A DNA stretch of 64,000 nt from Phoma sp. XZ068 (lineage: Eukaryota; Ascomycota; Dothideomycetes; Pleosporales; Didymellaceae), in assembly GCA_004835665.1 (NCBI GenBank), contig RBKR01000011.1, positions 434,001 to 498,000 of the forward strand. The letters are read 5' to 3'. Positions 42,179-52,925 of this stretch are shown here, piece after piece. Made by a program: the position numbers and the translations under genes. Position 1 is the first letter of the stretch. Each line of letters begins with the position of its first letter. The notes under the pieces were generated by a model that was not told the DNA's origin, made no database searches, and was given only the letters and a program-made list of their open reading frames with translations.

Positions 42179-45100
42179 CTAGTCCTCCATTTGTTCATCT
42201 TCGTCTTCCTCCATCAACTCTTGCATCTCTCTCCTTCGTCTCGCAGACTCCTCTGCATCTCTGTACGGGCCATATCCATCTCCCACGCCGCCATCATCGA
42301 TTTCGGTAGATGCATACTTTTCACTCCTCATTGCGCCATCGCGCTCGCTAGCACTCATCTCGATGCCTTTATCCACATATGCAGCCCATCCTTCCCAAAC
42401 AGCACCACGACCATACCCCGTCACCGGTCCGCGACTAACACGCCACCGCTTGGTCAACTCGTCCTCCCTGACAGTCGGGGAAGCATTCATCATCCCATAC
42501 GCTTGCACCAGCTTCTCGTACACAGCAGCATGACAGTCCTTCCTCTGGGCCTCACCCACCCTCTCTTTGCCTTTCTGCTTGCCTGGGTAGGCATACGTTT
42601 CCAGCACACTCCAACGTCCCGATCGGACTTTGCGGAGCGTGTTTTCCCACACGCCAACGGGGAGGAGGATGGCTTTGCTTAGGACTAACGAGCCATCCCA
42701 CGACTCGTGACCTAACATTAAAGCATCGGTTTCGACACACCCTCCGTTGCCCATCTTCTTTCCAGCTGGTCCGAGCCCATTACCAGGTACGAGAACCTTG
42801 GGTAGGTAGATCTGGATCGGTGTTGCGGCCTTCGAGCACGAATCGAGGAATGGTGATGTGGCCAGGATTTGTGGGGCGAAGGTTGTGAATGGTGAGGGTT
42901 TGGTCGGACATAGGGAGAGCGGCGTCGGCGCATTTCGTGTGATGCCTGGATGGGGTGGCGGAAGCATGGCGCCTGATGGTGGGCTTAATGGCGAATGTGC
43001 TCCAGAGAGGGTGGGGAAGGTTTGATCAAGACTTTGGGACCTGGGAGTTGGCTGAAATGAGGGCGCTTGCGGTTGTGGTTGTGGTGTACGCAAGACCGAT
43101 GATCCCTCTTGTTGACGTCGCAGGTACATGAAGTAGTTGGGATTGAAGTCGGCAGAGACAGAGTTTGTCGTTCGGTCGTTTGAAGTTGGGGATCGAGTGG
43201 ATGTAGACGGGGGTTCATAAACTGGGATGTCACGAATTCCTTCAGCCACAGTGTGATGCTGCAGACCGATGGGTAATGGAACTGATCTACCTGACTGACT
43301 TGATGCACCGAAGGAAGACAGAGGCAAATGTAGTGTGGACGAGTCGTCTCTCTGCTGTTGTGGGATTACAGTTGGCAATGTTGCAAACAATGAACTTGGT
43401 ATAGTGCTTGGATATAGCCCAACAGTACTGGCTGGTGCTCGCCGTTGGCTGCTAGAAGGAAGTGGCACTGGTGGTGGCCGTAGATGTGGAACTTCTGAGA
43501 GTCTTGATCCTACGTGTGGGTCAAACGTGTATGCGGGCTGGCTGGAGTCCGATGACTCCACTAGTCCGAAGCTAGATGAAGTGAAGTTCTGTGATGCAGT
43601 CCCTTGCGCCTGAAAACTTGCATGGATCTTGCTTGACGCTTCCTGCCGTGCTTGAGGACTCAGCAGAGTCAGCAGGTGCTGAGCTTGTTCCGTAGTGAGA
43701 TTTTGCATGTACGTTGCAATGTTGGGTGGCGTTGATTGGTACTGAGAACCGGAAATGGTTGCTGAGGAGCTGCTATCTACAATCGGATATTGACCTGTTG
43801 GAGTGTTTAAGTTGACAAGAGTGTTGGCTGTATTGATAGTAGATGCGGAAGGCTGCGCCAGCGGTGGCGGTAGCGGTGGCAGCAAGGGTCTCGGTAAGTT
43901 GGGTGCTGACACTGGTACAGCGACTGCAGTTGTAGTCTCATTGTCACTTTCGCTATCACTGCTGGTACCACTCTCCATATCCGTGTCGTCGCTGTCGTCA
44001 TCGTGCTCATTTTCAGTCTGCCCAGCTTGAAGCAGCCTCGGACGATTGTCGGTATCCGCCAGTCCTATATTTACATCTCCTTGCCCAGGTAGTGTAGGCT
44101 CTGGCACTGGAAGAGGTCTGTTCGTATACCACCCATCCTCAGTGGTAAATCCTCGCAGTGGCTCTAGCGATAGTCCTTGTTTGGCACCTTCAAAGACCTT
44201 GCTTTTCATCCTGCCTACTAGGGGTTTCGGTACTCTGCTGATCTTCTCCTCATTCTTCGCCCTCATCTTCTTGATCCTATGCATCATATCAGCTGCCATA
44301 TCTGGTTTTCTCGCATACGAAGGTGTAGGAGGAATGAGGGGCAGGCCAGCCGAGCCATCGGGGATGGCGTGGCTAGTTGCTAGCTGTGCTTCTACTGCGA
44401 GCTTGTTGCTGATAGCGATCTCGCGCTGCTTAGTCGCTTTCTCTTTGACCTCGAACTGTGATTGTGCGTACTTGGCGTCTTTCTGGTAGTTGCGGAGACC
44501 GCTGCCTTCGCCTGTTTCGGGCGTCTCTTTAGGATGAGCACTTTGCAGTTTTTGGTAGTTGTCAATCTGTCGCACGGTAACGCCGGCCTCGAGGAGAAGG
44601 TAGAGGGCGCGTTGGCGGGACTTGAAACATGCAGCATAGTATTTCGTCTGTTTGCGTTCGTCGCGCGGAATGTTAATGAGTGGCGACAGAGGCTGTTCGA
44701 GCTTGGGTGGTTGGATGCCGAACTTGACTTCGCGGTACTGGAGGCGTTCGCTTTCTTCGGTATAGAACGTATGGAGCTCGATGGCGGCTAGGTCTGGCTT
44801 TGGCCGTGCATGCATCTTCTTCGTCGGCGAGCTCTGCCTCAACTCTGCCGCTTTGCTGTTGCTAATAGATCTTGCCCTATCCTCTTGTTGTCCGTCTGAC
44901 CGTGAGTTACCTTGCTTTGCTGAATCGCTATTTTGTTTTCCATTTCGCGGCAGCACAAGAGGGTGATACTCAAAATCCCACAAACTCGGAATTTCCCACC
45001 TCAGCGCAGCCTTGAGCGCCTTTCCATCGCCTTCGTAATAGTCGATCCAGCGGTAGAGAAACTCGATGAAGTTGGGCACAAGCGAGCTAGCAACCTGTAC

Positions 45101-45532
45101 GATGTCGATTAGAATGCGCAACATATCCTCCTCCAGCATCAGCGCACCATCTAAAGTGCGTCGCTCGAATATGGTGAGAGCTGGCGCCTGGCGCGGCATT
45201 CGTGGCGTATTCGAACGCAATAGTGCCTGCTGTGGATCCAATCGCACTTTCTTGAGCGATGAAGAATGCTGTGCAGGTGGGCTGTTATCGATCTCCCATT
45301 GTACGAACCAAGTCCAGAGCTCTTTGCCGGGCTCAAGCGCTCGTCGCATGGTGAAGTCCTGAATTAGGCCCATGAAGATTTCGTGGTTTGTGTCTATACG
45401 ATACACCAAAACGTTCTGATTGTATTCCTCATACGGGACCAAGGTTGGTAGCGGCTCAACATTGCCGATGATATCGTGCAGCTCGAGGTAGCGGTCGTCG
45501 AGCAAATCGAGCACCTTGCCAAAGGACGCCAT
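42179..45532 (-). CDS. large uncharacterised protein, single exon
   Basis: One uninterrupted frame of 1117 residues. The first ~200 residues look folded: MASFGKVLDLLDDRYLELHD, EEYNQNVLVYRIDTNHEIFM, and a helical stretch at ~125-175 (LVPNFIEFLYRWIDYYEGDG). A second helix-rich part follows (~290-420). Residues ~480-900 are Pro/Ser/Thr/Gln-rich and disordered, with an acidic DDDSDDTDMESGTSSDSESD block. The last ~180 residues again look structured (NGGCVETDALMLGHESWDG, RSGRWSVLETYAYPG) and end in an Arg/Glu coiled coil with EEDEDEQMED. I recognise no family. The combination suggests a chromatin or transcription-related scaffold, but this is only an impression. Such a long intronless frame contrasts with its multi-exon neighbours. 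Confidence 0.8.
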   Translation of the reverse strand: MASFGKVLDLLDDRYLELHDIIGNVEPLPTLVPYEEYNQNVLVYRIDTNHEIFMGLIQDFTMRRALEPGKELWTWFVQWEIDNSPPAQHSSSLKKVRLDPQQALLRSNTPRMPRQAPALTIFERRTLDGALMLEEDMLRILIDIVQVASSLVPNFIEFLYRWIDYYEGDGKALKAALRWEIPSLWDFEYHPLVLPRNGKQNSDSAKQGNSRSDGQQEDRARSISNSKAAELRQSSPTKKMHARPKPDLAAIELHTFYTEESERLQYREVKFGIQPPKLEQPLSPLINIPRDERKQTKYYAACFKSRQRALYLLLEAGVTVRQIDNYQKLQSAHPKETPETGEGSGLRNYQKDAKYAQSQFEVKEKATKQREIAISNKLAVEAQLATSHAIPDGSAGLPLIPPTPSYARKPDMAADMMHRIKKMRAKNEEKISRVPKPLVGRMKSKVFEGAKQGLSLEPLRGFTTEDGWYTNRPLPVPEPTLPGQGDVNIGLADTDNRPRLLQAGQTENEHDDDSDDTDMESGTSSDSESDNETTTAVAVPVSAPNLPRPLLPPLPPPLAQPSASTINTANTLVNLNTPTGQYPIVDSSSSATISGSQYQSTPPNIATYMQNLTTEQAQHLLTLLSPQARQEASSKIHASFQAQGTASQNFTSSSFGLVESSDSSQPAYTFDPHVGSRLSEVPHLRPPPVPLPSSSQRRAPASTVGLYPSTIPSSLFATLPTVIPQQQRDDSSTLHLPLSSFGASSQSGRSVPLPIGLQHHTVAEGIRDIPVYEPPSTSTRSPTSNDRTTNSVSADFNPNYFMYLRRQQEGSSVLRTPQPQPQAPSFQPTPRSQSLDQTFPTLSGAHSPLSPPSGAMLPPPHPGITRNAPTPLSLCPTKPSPFTTFAPQILATSPFLDSCSKAATPIQIYLPKVLVPGNGLGPAGKKMGNGGCVETDALMLGHESWDGSLVLSKAILLPVGVWENTLRKVRSGRWSVLETYAYPGKQKGKERVGEAQRKDCHAAVYEKLVQAYGMMNASPTVREDELTKRWRVSRGPVTGYGRGAVWEGWAAYVDKGIEMSASERDGAMRSEKYASTEIDDGGVGDGYGPYRDAEESARRRREMQELMEEDEDEQMED

Positions 45533-45880
45533 TGCGATGTAGAGTAAAACGGAAGGATGGTGGCAGAATGTGAGTCAATTGGATGATAAGATCGAAGCTG
45601 TGGAAGGCATGTAGAATGGGGCGCTTGGGAAGGTTGAGTACAAACAGTGAAAGTGGTGCCAAGGTGAAGACAAGAAGAGCGGGAAGATAGACATGACATA
45701 AGAAACTTGAGCGCACGCGAGACCGACCTCGCATACCTAGAGATATGCAAACGCGTCCCACAGCGCTTCACCCTACTCTACGAGTGTTCGTACTGTTATA
45801 TAATCCTCAATTGTCGCTGCAAGAAGGGTATCGTCGCATCGCCCACCTCGCCACCCCACCGACTTCGCTCTCCATGACAT
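45533..45880. other. intergenic
   Basis: Promoter of the 1117-residue orphan gene and 3' flank of MIC12, both on the minus strand. Nothing else is seen. Confidence 0.45.
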
Positions 45881-46268
45881 CTATTTCCCGCTTTCCCTGA
45901 TCTTCTGCGCAACTGTGCTCAGCCTATCCTCGGCGCTCTCTCTGACCCTCCTCCAATCCGTGTTGTACACCGTCTGCACTGTCTCTTCCAGGACTCGGTT
46001 CCACCTATCCTTAGCCATCTCCGCCAGACCGATCGGTACTTCTCGCGCGCGAGGTTCAGCCTCGGGCTGCTTGGGCTCGTAGAAGGCTGTGAGAACGTTA
46101 CGCTGCTGGCGCAGAAGTGCGGCTTGTGTGGCACGGTTTTGGGCGTGCAGAGAGATGGAGAGGTAGAGGACGGCGGAGGTGAGGGTGAAGCCTCCAAGCT
46201 GTGATAAAATTAGAGGCGGCTGGAAGCATGATTGCTGAGGTACTCACGAAGCCTGTTGTCATACCCAT
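45881..46268 (-). CDS. MIC12: MICOS complex subunit Mic12 (Aim5 family)
   Basis: Two exons. The first is only 21 nt (46248-46268, MGMTTGF; GTGAGT donor) and the second is 45881-46198 (TCACAG acceptor), giving 112 residues. The N-terminal TTGFLGGFTLTSAVLYLSIS membrane helix followed by QNRATQAALLRQQRNVL is diagnostic for Mic12. The rest is a basic, amphipathic matrix or intermembrane-space tail with an RWNRVLEETVQ helix. Mic12 links the Mic10 and Mic60 subcomplexes at cristae junctions of the inner mitochondrial membrane. The start is hidden by the tiny first exon, so a simple frame scan would miss the gene. Confidence 0.88.
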
Positions 46269-47757
46269 GGTGAGCTAGTGGTGGTGTAGAGGAACCTTTT
46301 CCCGCAGATGAAGAGGGTGGCAGGAGCCAATGGATGATTCTTGGCGGCGACAGAACCGTTTCTGGAGGGCTGAGAAAGTAGCAACGTGGGAGCCTCGTGG
46401 GTGAAATGCGCAAGGTACAATTAAAGATTGCGTATGAAGCTGTTGACATGTGAGGTCAGAGCCGGAATCGCGCGATCAGCCGCATCTTGCCTCATTGGGC
46501 AGGTTTCCAACAACAATCGATCGCGGTATCTGAGCGCCCCAGCCTCATAAACGTCGAACTCCTACACGTTTTCAAACCAAACATAATCTGAACGTACTGG
46601 TTTAACATGTTCACATGGGTCTAACTGTTATACTAAGAGATTGTATAAAGAAGAAAAACTTGTGGCAGCGAAGTGTCACAATTTTGCCCTTCCGAAGTGA
46701 CGTTGCACTGCACAACTGGCCATAAGTCTTCGACTTCCAGCGTCACTGCGCCATAGCTTGTCCAAGACAAAACCCAATTCGTTCTTAAGACAAATTTCGT
46801 TGATTGTAAGTGCTGTAAGGTCAAAGGCCTAAATATGTACCTAGCAGACTCACAAATACTACCCTTCAAGATCACGTTCAAAACCCACCATCACCCACGT
46901 AGGTGAAAGCAACCACCAAAAAAGAGCAACAAAAATACAACAACCCCAACCCCGCATCTGCTGTCCGATACCAGGCTCGAGAGTCGAACCTACTACCCCC
47001 TGGCTTCACAGCGCCACTGGTGACCCTTATGGACCACTGTGCCAGGTGCCCTCCCGACTGCGGCGCTGGCGTTGTTGTAGAATAATGACGAGCTGGGGAG
47101 ATTATATCCACGAGTATGATTTTCAATGAATAGAGGAAATAGCTGAGAGGTGTGTAGCGAGTAGGATGTTGTATGCGGGTGGCGGCGTGGAGTGAGGGGA
47201 CGTTGCTTTCACCTGGAGCCACCGCGCGTTGGTACATTTTTATTGCCTTGGTAAGTGACATGAGCCGACGAGACTACAGTCCTAAACTCCCAGTGCTTTC
47301 TGTTCACATTGCCAAAGTGTGTCTCGTGTGGGCTATAGTTGCTGACGTCAGTCCTAACCAATATCCTAGAGATGAAACATCTACGTCTATTTCGGAGATA
47401 TGTGGGCTTCTAGAGCAACTGGAGTGACTAAAGATTGTCTGGAGACAGATATGAACCGCTTTACTCATTTGTATTGCTATCTCGCGCATTATCATACAGT
47501 CCATAGATCTCACGCTCTGCCGCGCGTCGCTATGTTACGACTCGCGCCTCGTTGCCTTCCAGGCTTGTGTCTAAGTATCGAGCCATCGAGGTTTCGTATC
47601 ATGAAATTCAAGTCTGCTCGGAGCTGCATTTGGTGTCATGATAGTCACGCAGCTCAAGGCCCTCGGAAACTTCTAGATCCCCGTGCACATACTGCAGATA
47701 ACGTCTCAAGACTCTGCCGAGAAACGCGGGTGGAAGTTCGTGGGTAGGCATATCTTT
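46269..47757. other. long intergenic region with a tRNA-like trace
   Basis: A 1.5-kb gap between the MIC12 start and the BTB gene's stop. It holds a degenerate tRNA-like sequence (listed separately). No protein gene is supported. Confidence 0.4.
46966..47050 (-). pseudogene. possible degenerate tRNA-like sequence (A and B box)
   Basis: On the minus strand an A-box-like TGGCACAGTGG (47045-47035) is followed 55 nt later by a B-box-like GGTTCGACTCT (46990-46980), a spacing that fits a class II (Ser/Leu) tRNA. A T run follows at about 46926-46938. The T-stem halves (GTAGG and CTCGA) do not pair properly and no clean anticodon stem forms. GGTTCGA and TCGAGCC instead make their own hairpin. It could be a tRNA relic, a fragment of a polymerase III element, or chance. 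Confidence 0.25.
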
Positions 47758-48348
47758 TCAAAACTTGTCACCTGCATAGTAGCAGTATATATCTACCAAG
47801 TAGCGAATGAGTTTGGATCCGGCAGGAAGGTTTTCGAACGCATAGCTGACTCGTCTCTGGTTGGGAAGGCCAGTGTCGTCTGCCTCCATGTGTAGAAACA
47901 ACTCGCCTAGAGCAATGACCTTGAGCTCTGCGACATCGAATTTATCTGCGAAAACGTAAAGGTGGACCAAGTTGCCGGTTTTTGTGCCACCCTTGTCATC
48001 TTTGCGCGTCCATTCAGAAAGCAGTTCATTGGGGGCGTTGTCCTCTGCCGGCAAGTTCTTGTGATACATCCAGTGCACAAAGAACTTGAACGTTGCCGGA
48101 TCGTCTTCTTGCAAAGTGACCGTCCTGTCGTCAGCCTCCTTGAAGTTGCCGGTCAAAGCTGCGTGAAAGAACCGCGAGTGGAAGGTGAGCAGGTCTTGGT
48201 GAACGACGAACAGTTTCTTGTTAGGACCGACGAAGATGGTGGCGAATTGGGCACCTTGTGCTCTGTCAAAGCTTAGTCTCGTCTTCTGGGACGCTCGTGA
48301 GATATCGTGAGCCTTACGACAGGCGCGGCAGAGTGCGAGTTGCTGCAT
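47758..48348 (-). CDS. BTB/POZ domain protein
   Basis: Single exon, 196 residues. An N-terminal CRACRK piece precedes the BTB fold: FATIFVGPNKKLFVVHQDLL, TFHSRFFHAALTGNFKEADD, TVTLQEDDPATFKFFVHWMY, then YVFADKFDVAELKVIALGE. This is the standard BTB dimerisation fold found in many small, fast-diversifying Pezizomycotina proteins. They may act as Cullin-3 adaptors, but most have no known function. No partner domain (Kelch, zinc finger) is present. The start is the only well-placed Met. Confidence 0.88.
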   Translation of the reverse strand: MQQLALCRACRKAHDISRASQKTRLSFDRAQGAQFATIFVGPNKKLFVVHQDLLTFHSRFFHAALTGNFKEADDRTVTLQEDDPATFKFFVHWMYHKNLPAEDNAPNELLSEWTRKDDKGGTKTGNLVHLYVFADKFDVAELKVIALGELFLHMEADDTGLPNQRRVSYAFENLPAGSKLIRYLVDIYCYYAGDKF

Positions 48349-48916
48349 TGTTCCTCTTCGTCATGGTGGCTTGATTGGGAAAGAGTAAAGCTAGATCCAA
48401 CTCAAAGGATTTCGAAAGAGGTTGTTGTTGCGCTTTTGTAGGCAAGCGTTGAGAGGGTCATGGGCGAGTGGCCATATTCGCAGTCTAGTGAGAGCGAGGA
48501 TGAAGCATGATTTGCTATTGCAGATACCAGGTAAAGGTGGCTGATTGGCAAGCGAGTGGTGAGAGGAGGTGACTGCTGATTTGGTCATTAGGTATCACAC
48601 TTAGCTGAAACTGAGCCAGCTGTCCCTTCACATTACCCGACCTTCCACATCGCGTTACTGTTGGTGCGATGGTGTGTTGCGCGGATGGATTGCGGGTGCA
48701 TGTTGGAATAATGGGGTTAGTCAATGGTTCTCAATTGTAGATCGAGGTGTATATCATACGGGTCGGCGGGGCTTTCTGAGAGTGGCTGTAAGCAAACTCT
48801 ACGTCAAGTCAGAATAAACCACTACGATGACACTGTAAATGAAGTTGTGCAACCCAACTGTTGGTGTTGCGCCTGTTATGTAGACATTGGTATAGTACAG
48901 GTTTAACACATCGAAT
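48349..48916. other. intergenic
   Basis: BTB-gene promoter and 3' flank of the bL17m gene, both on the minus strand. No other feature is seen. Confidence 0.45.
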
Positions 48917-49705
48917 CTACGCATTCACCTCCTTGCCTAAGCTTCGCTCCGCGACCACGAAGTCGTCCTCTGGTTCTACAACTTTCACCTCCTTTGTAAC
49001 TGGCTTCTCAGGCACAGGGTTGGGAAGCTTCCAGTCCGGAGTCTCTTCTGGGTAGTGCATATCCCTCCTCATACTCTGCTCTGGGTACACCCTCCTGGGC
49101 GCAGGCAGAACGCGGTCGTCGATGCCGTTATCCTTCTCGATGCGCATCTGCTGAACCATCTCTTGCAGTTGGCTCATGCCGTCCTCGCGGAATTGTGTGA
49201 CCCTCTTTACGTTCTTCGCTGTCATATCGTTGAGTTGCTTGTTGGGAGGCAGGCGCGCCAGTGTCTTCGCTGTCATGGCGAAGCGCATGTCTTTCGGTCC
49301 GTCGACGAGTTCGAGAATGGCGGACTCTGCCTGGTCTTCCTTCATAGGCTCGATGCGGAGGACTCGAGTGTAGCCGCCAGGCCTGCCAGCATAGCGCTCT
49401 CTTATGGGACCAAAGAGCTTGGGGACCATGTCATTTGGTTCCTGCAATGATCAGTATGTTGTTGGCGCAGGGGCGCTAGGTCTTCTTACGTAGAAGATCT
49501 GGTGCGCTCTCCGCCGCGACGCCTCGGTGTTCTTCTTTCCTAGTGTGACCAGCTTCTCTGCTAATCGCTGCGCCTCCTTCGCCTTGTGCCATGTTGTTGC
49601 TATCGATTCGTGCTTGAAAAGCGATGTGACGAGGTTGCGCAGGAGGGCCTGCCGGTGCGCGGATGACCGGCTGAGGGCGCGATATTTCATGTGTCCGCCC
49701 GCCAT
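48917..49705 (-). CDS. MRPL8: mitochondrial ribosomal protein bL17m
   Basis: Two exons (49490-49705, 48917-49441; GTAAGA donor) give 246 residues. The bL17 domain reads MAGGHMKYRALSRSSAHRQA, LLRNLVTSLFKHESIATTWH, KAKEAQRLAEKLVTLGKK and ASRRRAHQIFYEPNDMVPKL (spliced between Tyr and Glu), ending with YAGRPGGYTRVLRIEPM. A C-terminal extension of ~130 residues is typical of fungal mitoribosome L17. The ATG at 49705 is used; the frame continues upstream only through a TTG. The gene shares a 358-bp divergent promoter with RNR1. Confidence 0.94.
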
Positions 49706-50063
49706 TGTGGGAGGCAATTGGCGCTGTAAAAGTACAAGAAAGAAGAAAAGGACGTGTGATGCGGCGCACGATGCACTCCAGCGTACTTCGACGGTGGTTG
49801 CTGCACCAGAAAAGTTCGGGGCATCGGCGACAAATTGGCCGCTTCATCTTATCAGATGATCGATCACCGCGGCCCATGCGAGCACTTTACTCGATGCAAC
49901 GCGCTACTTACAAATCTGCGGCAAGCACGACGCGTGAACGTGCCAGGCTAGACGCGTTATCCAAACACTTAAAACCTCCTCCAACCCCACTGCACTGTTC
50001 CCTCTCACACCACCTCTCCCCTCTCTATACTCCTCTACCCCATAATATCTTCGCGTCTTCACC
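49706..50063. promoter_or_regulatory. divergent promoter bL17m / RNR1 with two MCB (ACGCGT) boxes
   Basis: Perfect ACGCGT hexamers, which are palindromic, lie at 49930-49935 and 49952-49957, 22 bp apart and about 110-130 bp before the RNR1 start codon. ACGCGT is the binding site of MBF (Mbp1/Swi6, Cdc10 complexes), which drives S-phase expression of ribonucleotide reductase in yeasts. This supports cell-cycle control of RNR1 here. The other half of the region serves the ribosomal-protein gene. Confidence 0.7.
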
Positions 50064-52925
50064 ATGTTTGTCTTCAAGCGAGGTATGTACAAGTCGTCTG
50101 TTTCGTCTTGATGCTTTTCGACACCCCTGCACGTTGCTGCATACCGTTGCCGTGGCTGACAGTTGTGTACCAGATGGACGCAAAGAACGCGTGCAGTTCG
50201 ACAAAATCACAGCCCGCGTGTCGAGGCTGTGTTACGGGCTCGACCCTGACCATGTCGACCCTGCTGCCATCACTATGAAGGTCATCTCTGGCGTGTACCA
50301 GGGCGTCACAACAATTCAGCTCGACGATTTGGTACGCCACTATGAACGCGTCTACACCTCCCAGGCACTGACAGATGATAGGCCGCCGAGACAGCAGCAT
50401 ACATGACCACCACACATCCCGACTACGCCATCCTTGCCGCGCGTATCGCCGTCTCCAACCTCCACAAGCAGACGAAGAAGCAGTTCTCTGCCGTCGTCCA
50501 CGACCTCTACTCATACGTCAACCCTAAGAACGGCAAGAGCCAACCTATGATCTCAGACAGGGTCTACAAGATCATTCAGGACCACGCCGATGAGCTCAAC
50601 AGTGCCATCGTCTACGACCGCGACTTCAACTACCAGTTCTTCGGCTTCAAGACACTGGAGCGCTCATACCTGCTCCGCATCAATGGAAAGGTTGCCGAGC
50701 GCCCACAGCACATGCTCATGCGTGTTGCCGTTGGCATTCACATGGAGGATATCGAGAAGGCCATCGAGACATACGAGTACATGTCCCAGAAGTACTTCAC
50801 ACACGCGTCGCCCACACTCTTCAACGCTGGTACACCGTCGCCACAGATGTCGTCTTGCTTCCTCATCGACATGAAGGAAGACAGCATCGAAGGCATCTAT
50901 GACACATTGAAGACATGCGCGTTGATCTCCAAGACTGCTGGCGGTATTGGTCTCAATGTGCACCGCATTCGTGCCACTGGCTCCTATATCGGAGGAACAA
51001 ATGGTACATCGAATGGTCTCATTCCCATGCTCCGTGTCTACAACAACACAGCCCGCTACGTTGACCAGGGCGGCAACAAACGTCCCGGTGCCTTCGCCAT
51101 CTACCTTGAGCCATGGCATGCTGACGTCTTCAGCTTCCTCGACCTGAGGAAGAACCACGGCAAGGAAGAAGTTCGTGCTCGCGATCTCTTCTACGCTCTG
51201 TGGATCCCCGATCTCTTCATGCAGCGTGTCCAAGAGAACGGCGAGTGGACACTCATGTGCCCCAACGAGTGCCCCGGCCTCGCTGACGTCTACGGTGACG
51301 AGTTCGTTGCCCTGTACGAGAGGTACGAGAAGGAAGGTCGTGGCCGTGAGACTGTTCGTGCCCAGAAGCTCTGGTACGCCATCCTCGAGGCTCAGACCGA
51401 GACGGGTAACCCCTTCATGCTCTACAAGGATGCTGCCAACAGGAAGAGCAACCAGAAGAACCTCGGTACCATCCGAAGCTCCAACCTCTGCACTGAAATT
51501 ATTGAGTACACCGCACCAGATGAGGTCGCTGTTTGCAACTTAGCCTCTGTTGCTCTGCCTTCGTTTGTTGACTACAAGCGTGGTGAGTTCGACTTCAAGA
51601 AGCTCCACGAGGTTGTGCAGATCTGTACTCGCAACCTCAACAAGATCATCGAGGTCAACCACTACCCCGTCGAGGAGGCACGCCGCAGCAACTTCCGTCA
51701 CAGGCCTATTGGTCTTGGTGTGCAGGGTCTTGCCGATGCTTTCCTTGCCCTTCGTCTGCCTTTTGAGTCTCCTGAGGCCAAGAAGCTCAACATTCAGATC
51801 TTTGAGACCATCTACCACGCTGCCTTAACCTCTTCTTGCGATACTGCTAAGGAGTTCGGCCCTTACGCCACATACGAGGGCTCCCCTGTCTCTCAAGGCC
51901 AGCTCCAATACGACATGTGGGGTGTCACCCCTACTGATCTGTGGGACTGGGCCTCGTTGAAGGAGAAGATCGCACAGCATGGTGTCCGCAACTCACTGCT
52001 CATTGCACCCATGCCTACTGCCTCTACCTCCCAGATTCTTGGCAACAACGAGTGCTTCGAGCCTTACACATCAAACATCTACTCTCGTCGTGTGCTTGCT
52101 GGTGAGTTCCAGGTTGTCAACCCATGGTTGCTCAAGGATCTTGTCGACATGGGCCTTTGGACCGAGAACATGAAGAACCGCATTATTGCCGAGGGCGGCT
52201 CCATCCAGCGTATCCCCAACATCCCTGATGAGATCAAGACCTTGTACAAGACTGTCTGGGAAATCTCTCAGCGTACCATCATCCAGATGGCTGCTGATCG
52301 TGGTGCCTTCATCGATCAGTCTCAGTCCCTGAACATTCACATGAAGGAGCCCACCATGGGCAAGATTACCTCCATGCACTTTGCTGGATGGAAGCTTGGT
52401 CTTAAGACCGGCATGTACTACCTCCGCACCATGGCCGCATCTGCCCCCATTCAGTTCACCGTCGATCAAGAGGCTCTCAAGGTTGCAGACACCAACATTG
52501 CTCGCGCCCTCCCATCGAAGAGGCGTCAGCCTGGCTTCCAGCAGGCCGGTGTTGGCTCACCCTCCCCTACCCCGGCTCCAAGGCCCATGTACGCCACCAA
52601 GACTCCCAACGGCGTTTCCGACGCCGCGAACGGTGTACCAACACCATCGGCCACCCCGCCACCTGCTGCCGAGAACAAGCTCCCTCCCGCAGAGAACGCT
52701 CTCGCCAGCAAGCCCTTCAAGGCCGATGTCGAGGAAGGCGATAGCCCCAAGTTGGTCGCCGTTGACTCTGCAAGCAAGCCTGCTGAGGAGGATTCCTCGT
52801 CCAAGGACAAGCAGGCTGAAGATGGAGACGATGACAGCAAGGAGCGTGATGGTGACATCTACGCCGAGGCTGCTCTTGCCTGCTCGATAGAAAACCCTGA
52901 GTCCTGCCTCATGTGCTCTGGTTAG
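50064..52925 (+). CDS. RNR1: ribonucleoside-diphosphate reductase large subunit
   Basis: Three exons (50064-50082, 50174-50331, 50382-52925) give 906 residues. Exon 1 is 19 nt (MFVFKR). The ATP-cone domain contains KERVQFDKITARVSRLCYGL and LDDLAAETAAYMTTTHPDYA across the second splice site. The catalytic barrel has PQMSSCFLIDMKEDSIEG with an active-site Cys, NLCTEIIEYTAPDEVAVCNL with the Asn-x-Cys-x-Glu radical site, and MPTASTSQILGNNECFEPYT. The C-terminus ENPESCLMCSG carries the redox Cys pair that rereduces the active site. A Pro/Ser-rich linker of ~120 residues precedes it, longer than in yeast. The enzyme makes deoxyribonucleotides in the cytosol. Two MCB boxes upstream suggest G1/S control. 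Confidence 0.97.

Noticed and set aside
47400..47747. 115-residue plus frame near the BTB gene
   Set aside because: It has no domain and converges on the BTB gene's 3' end; composition is random.
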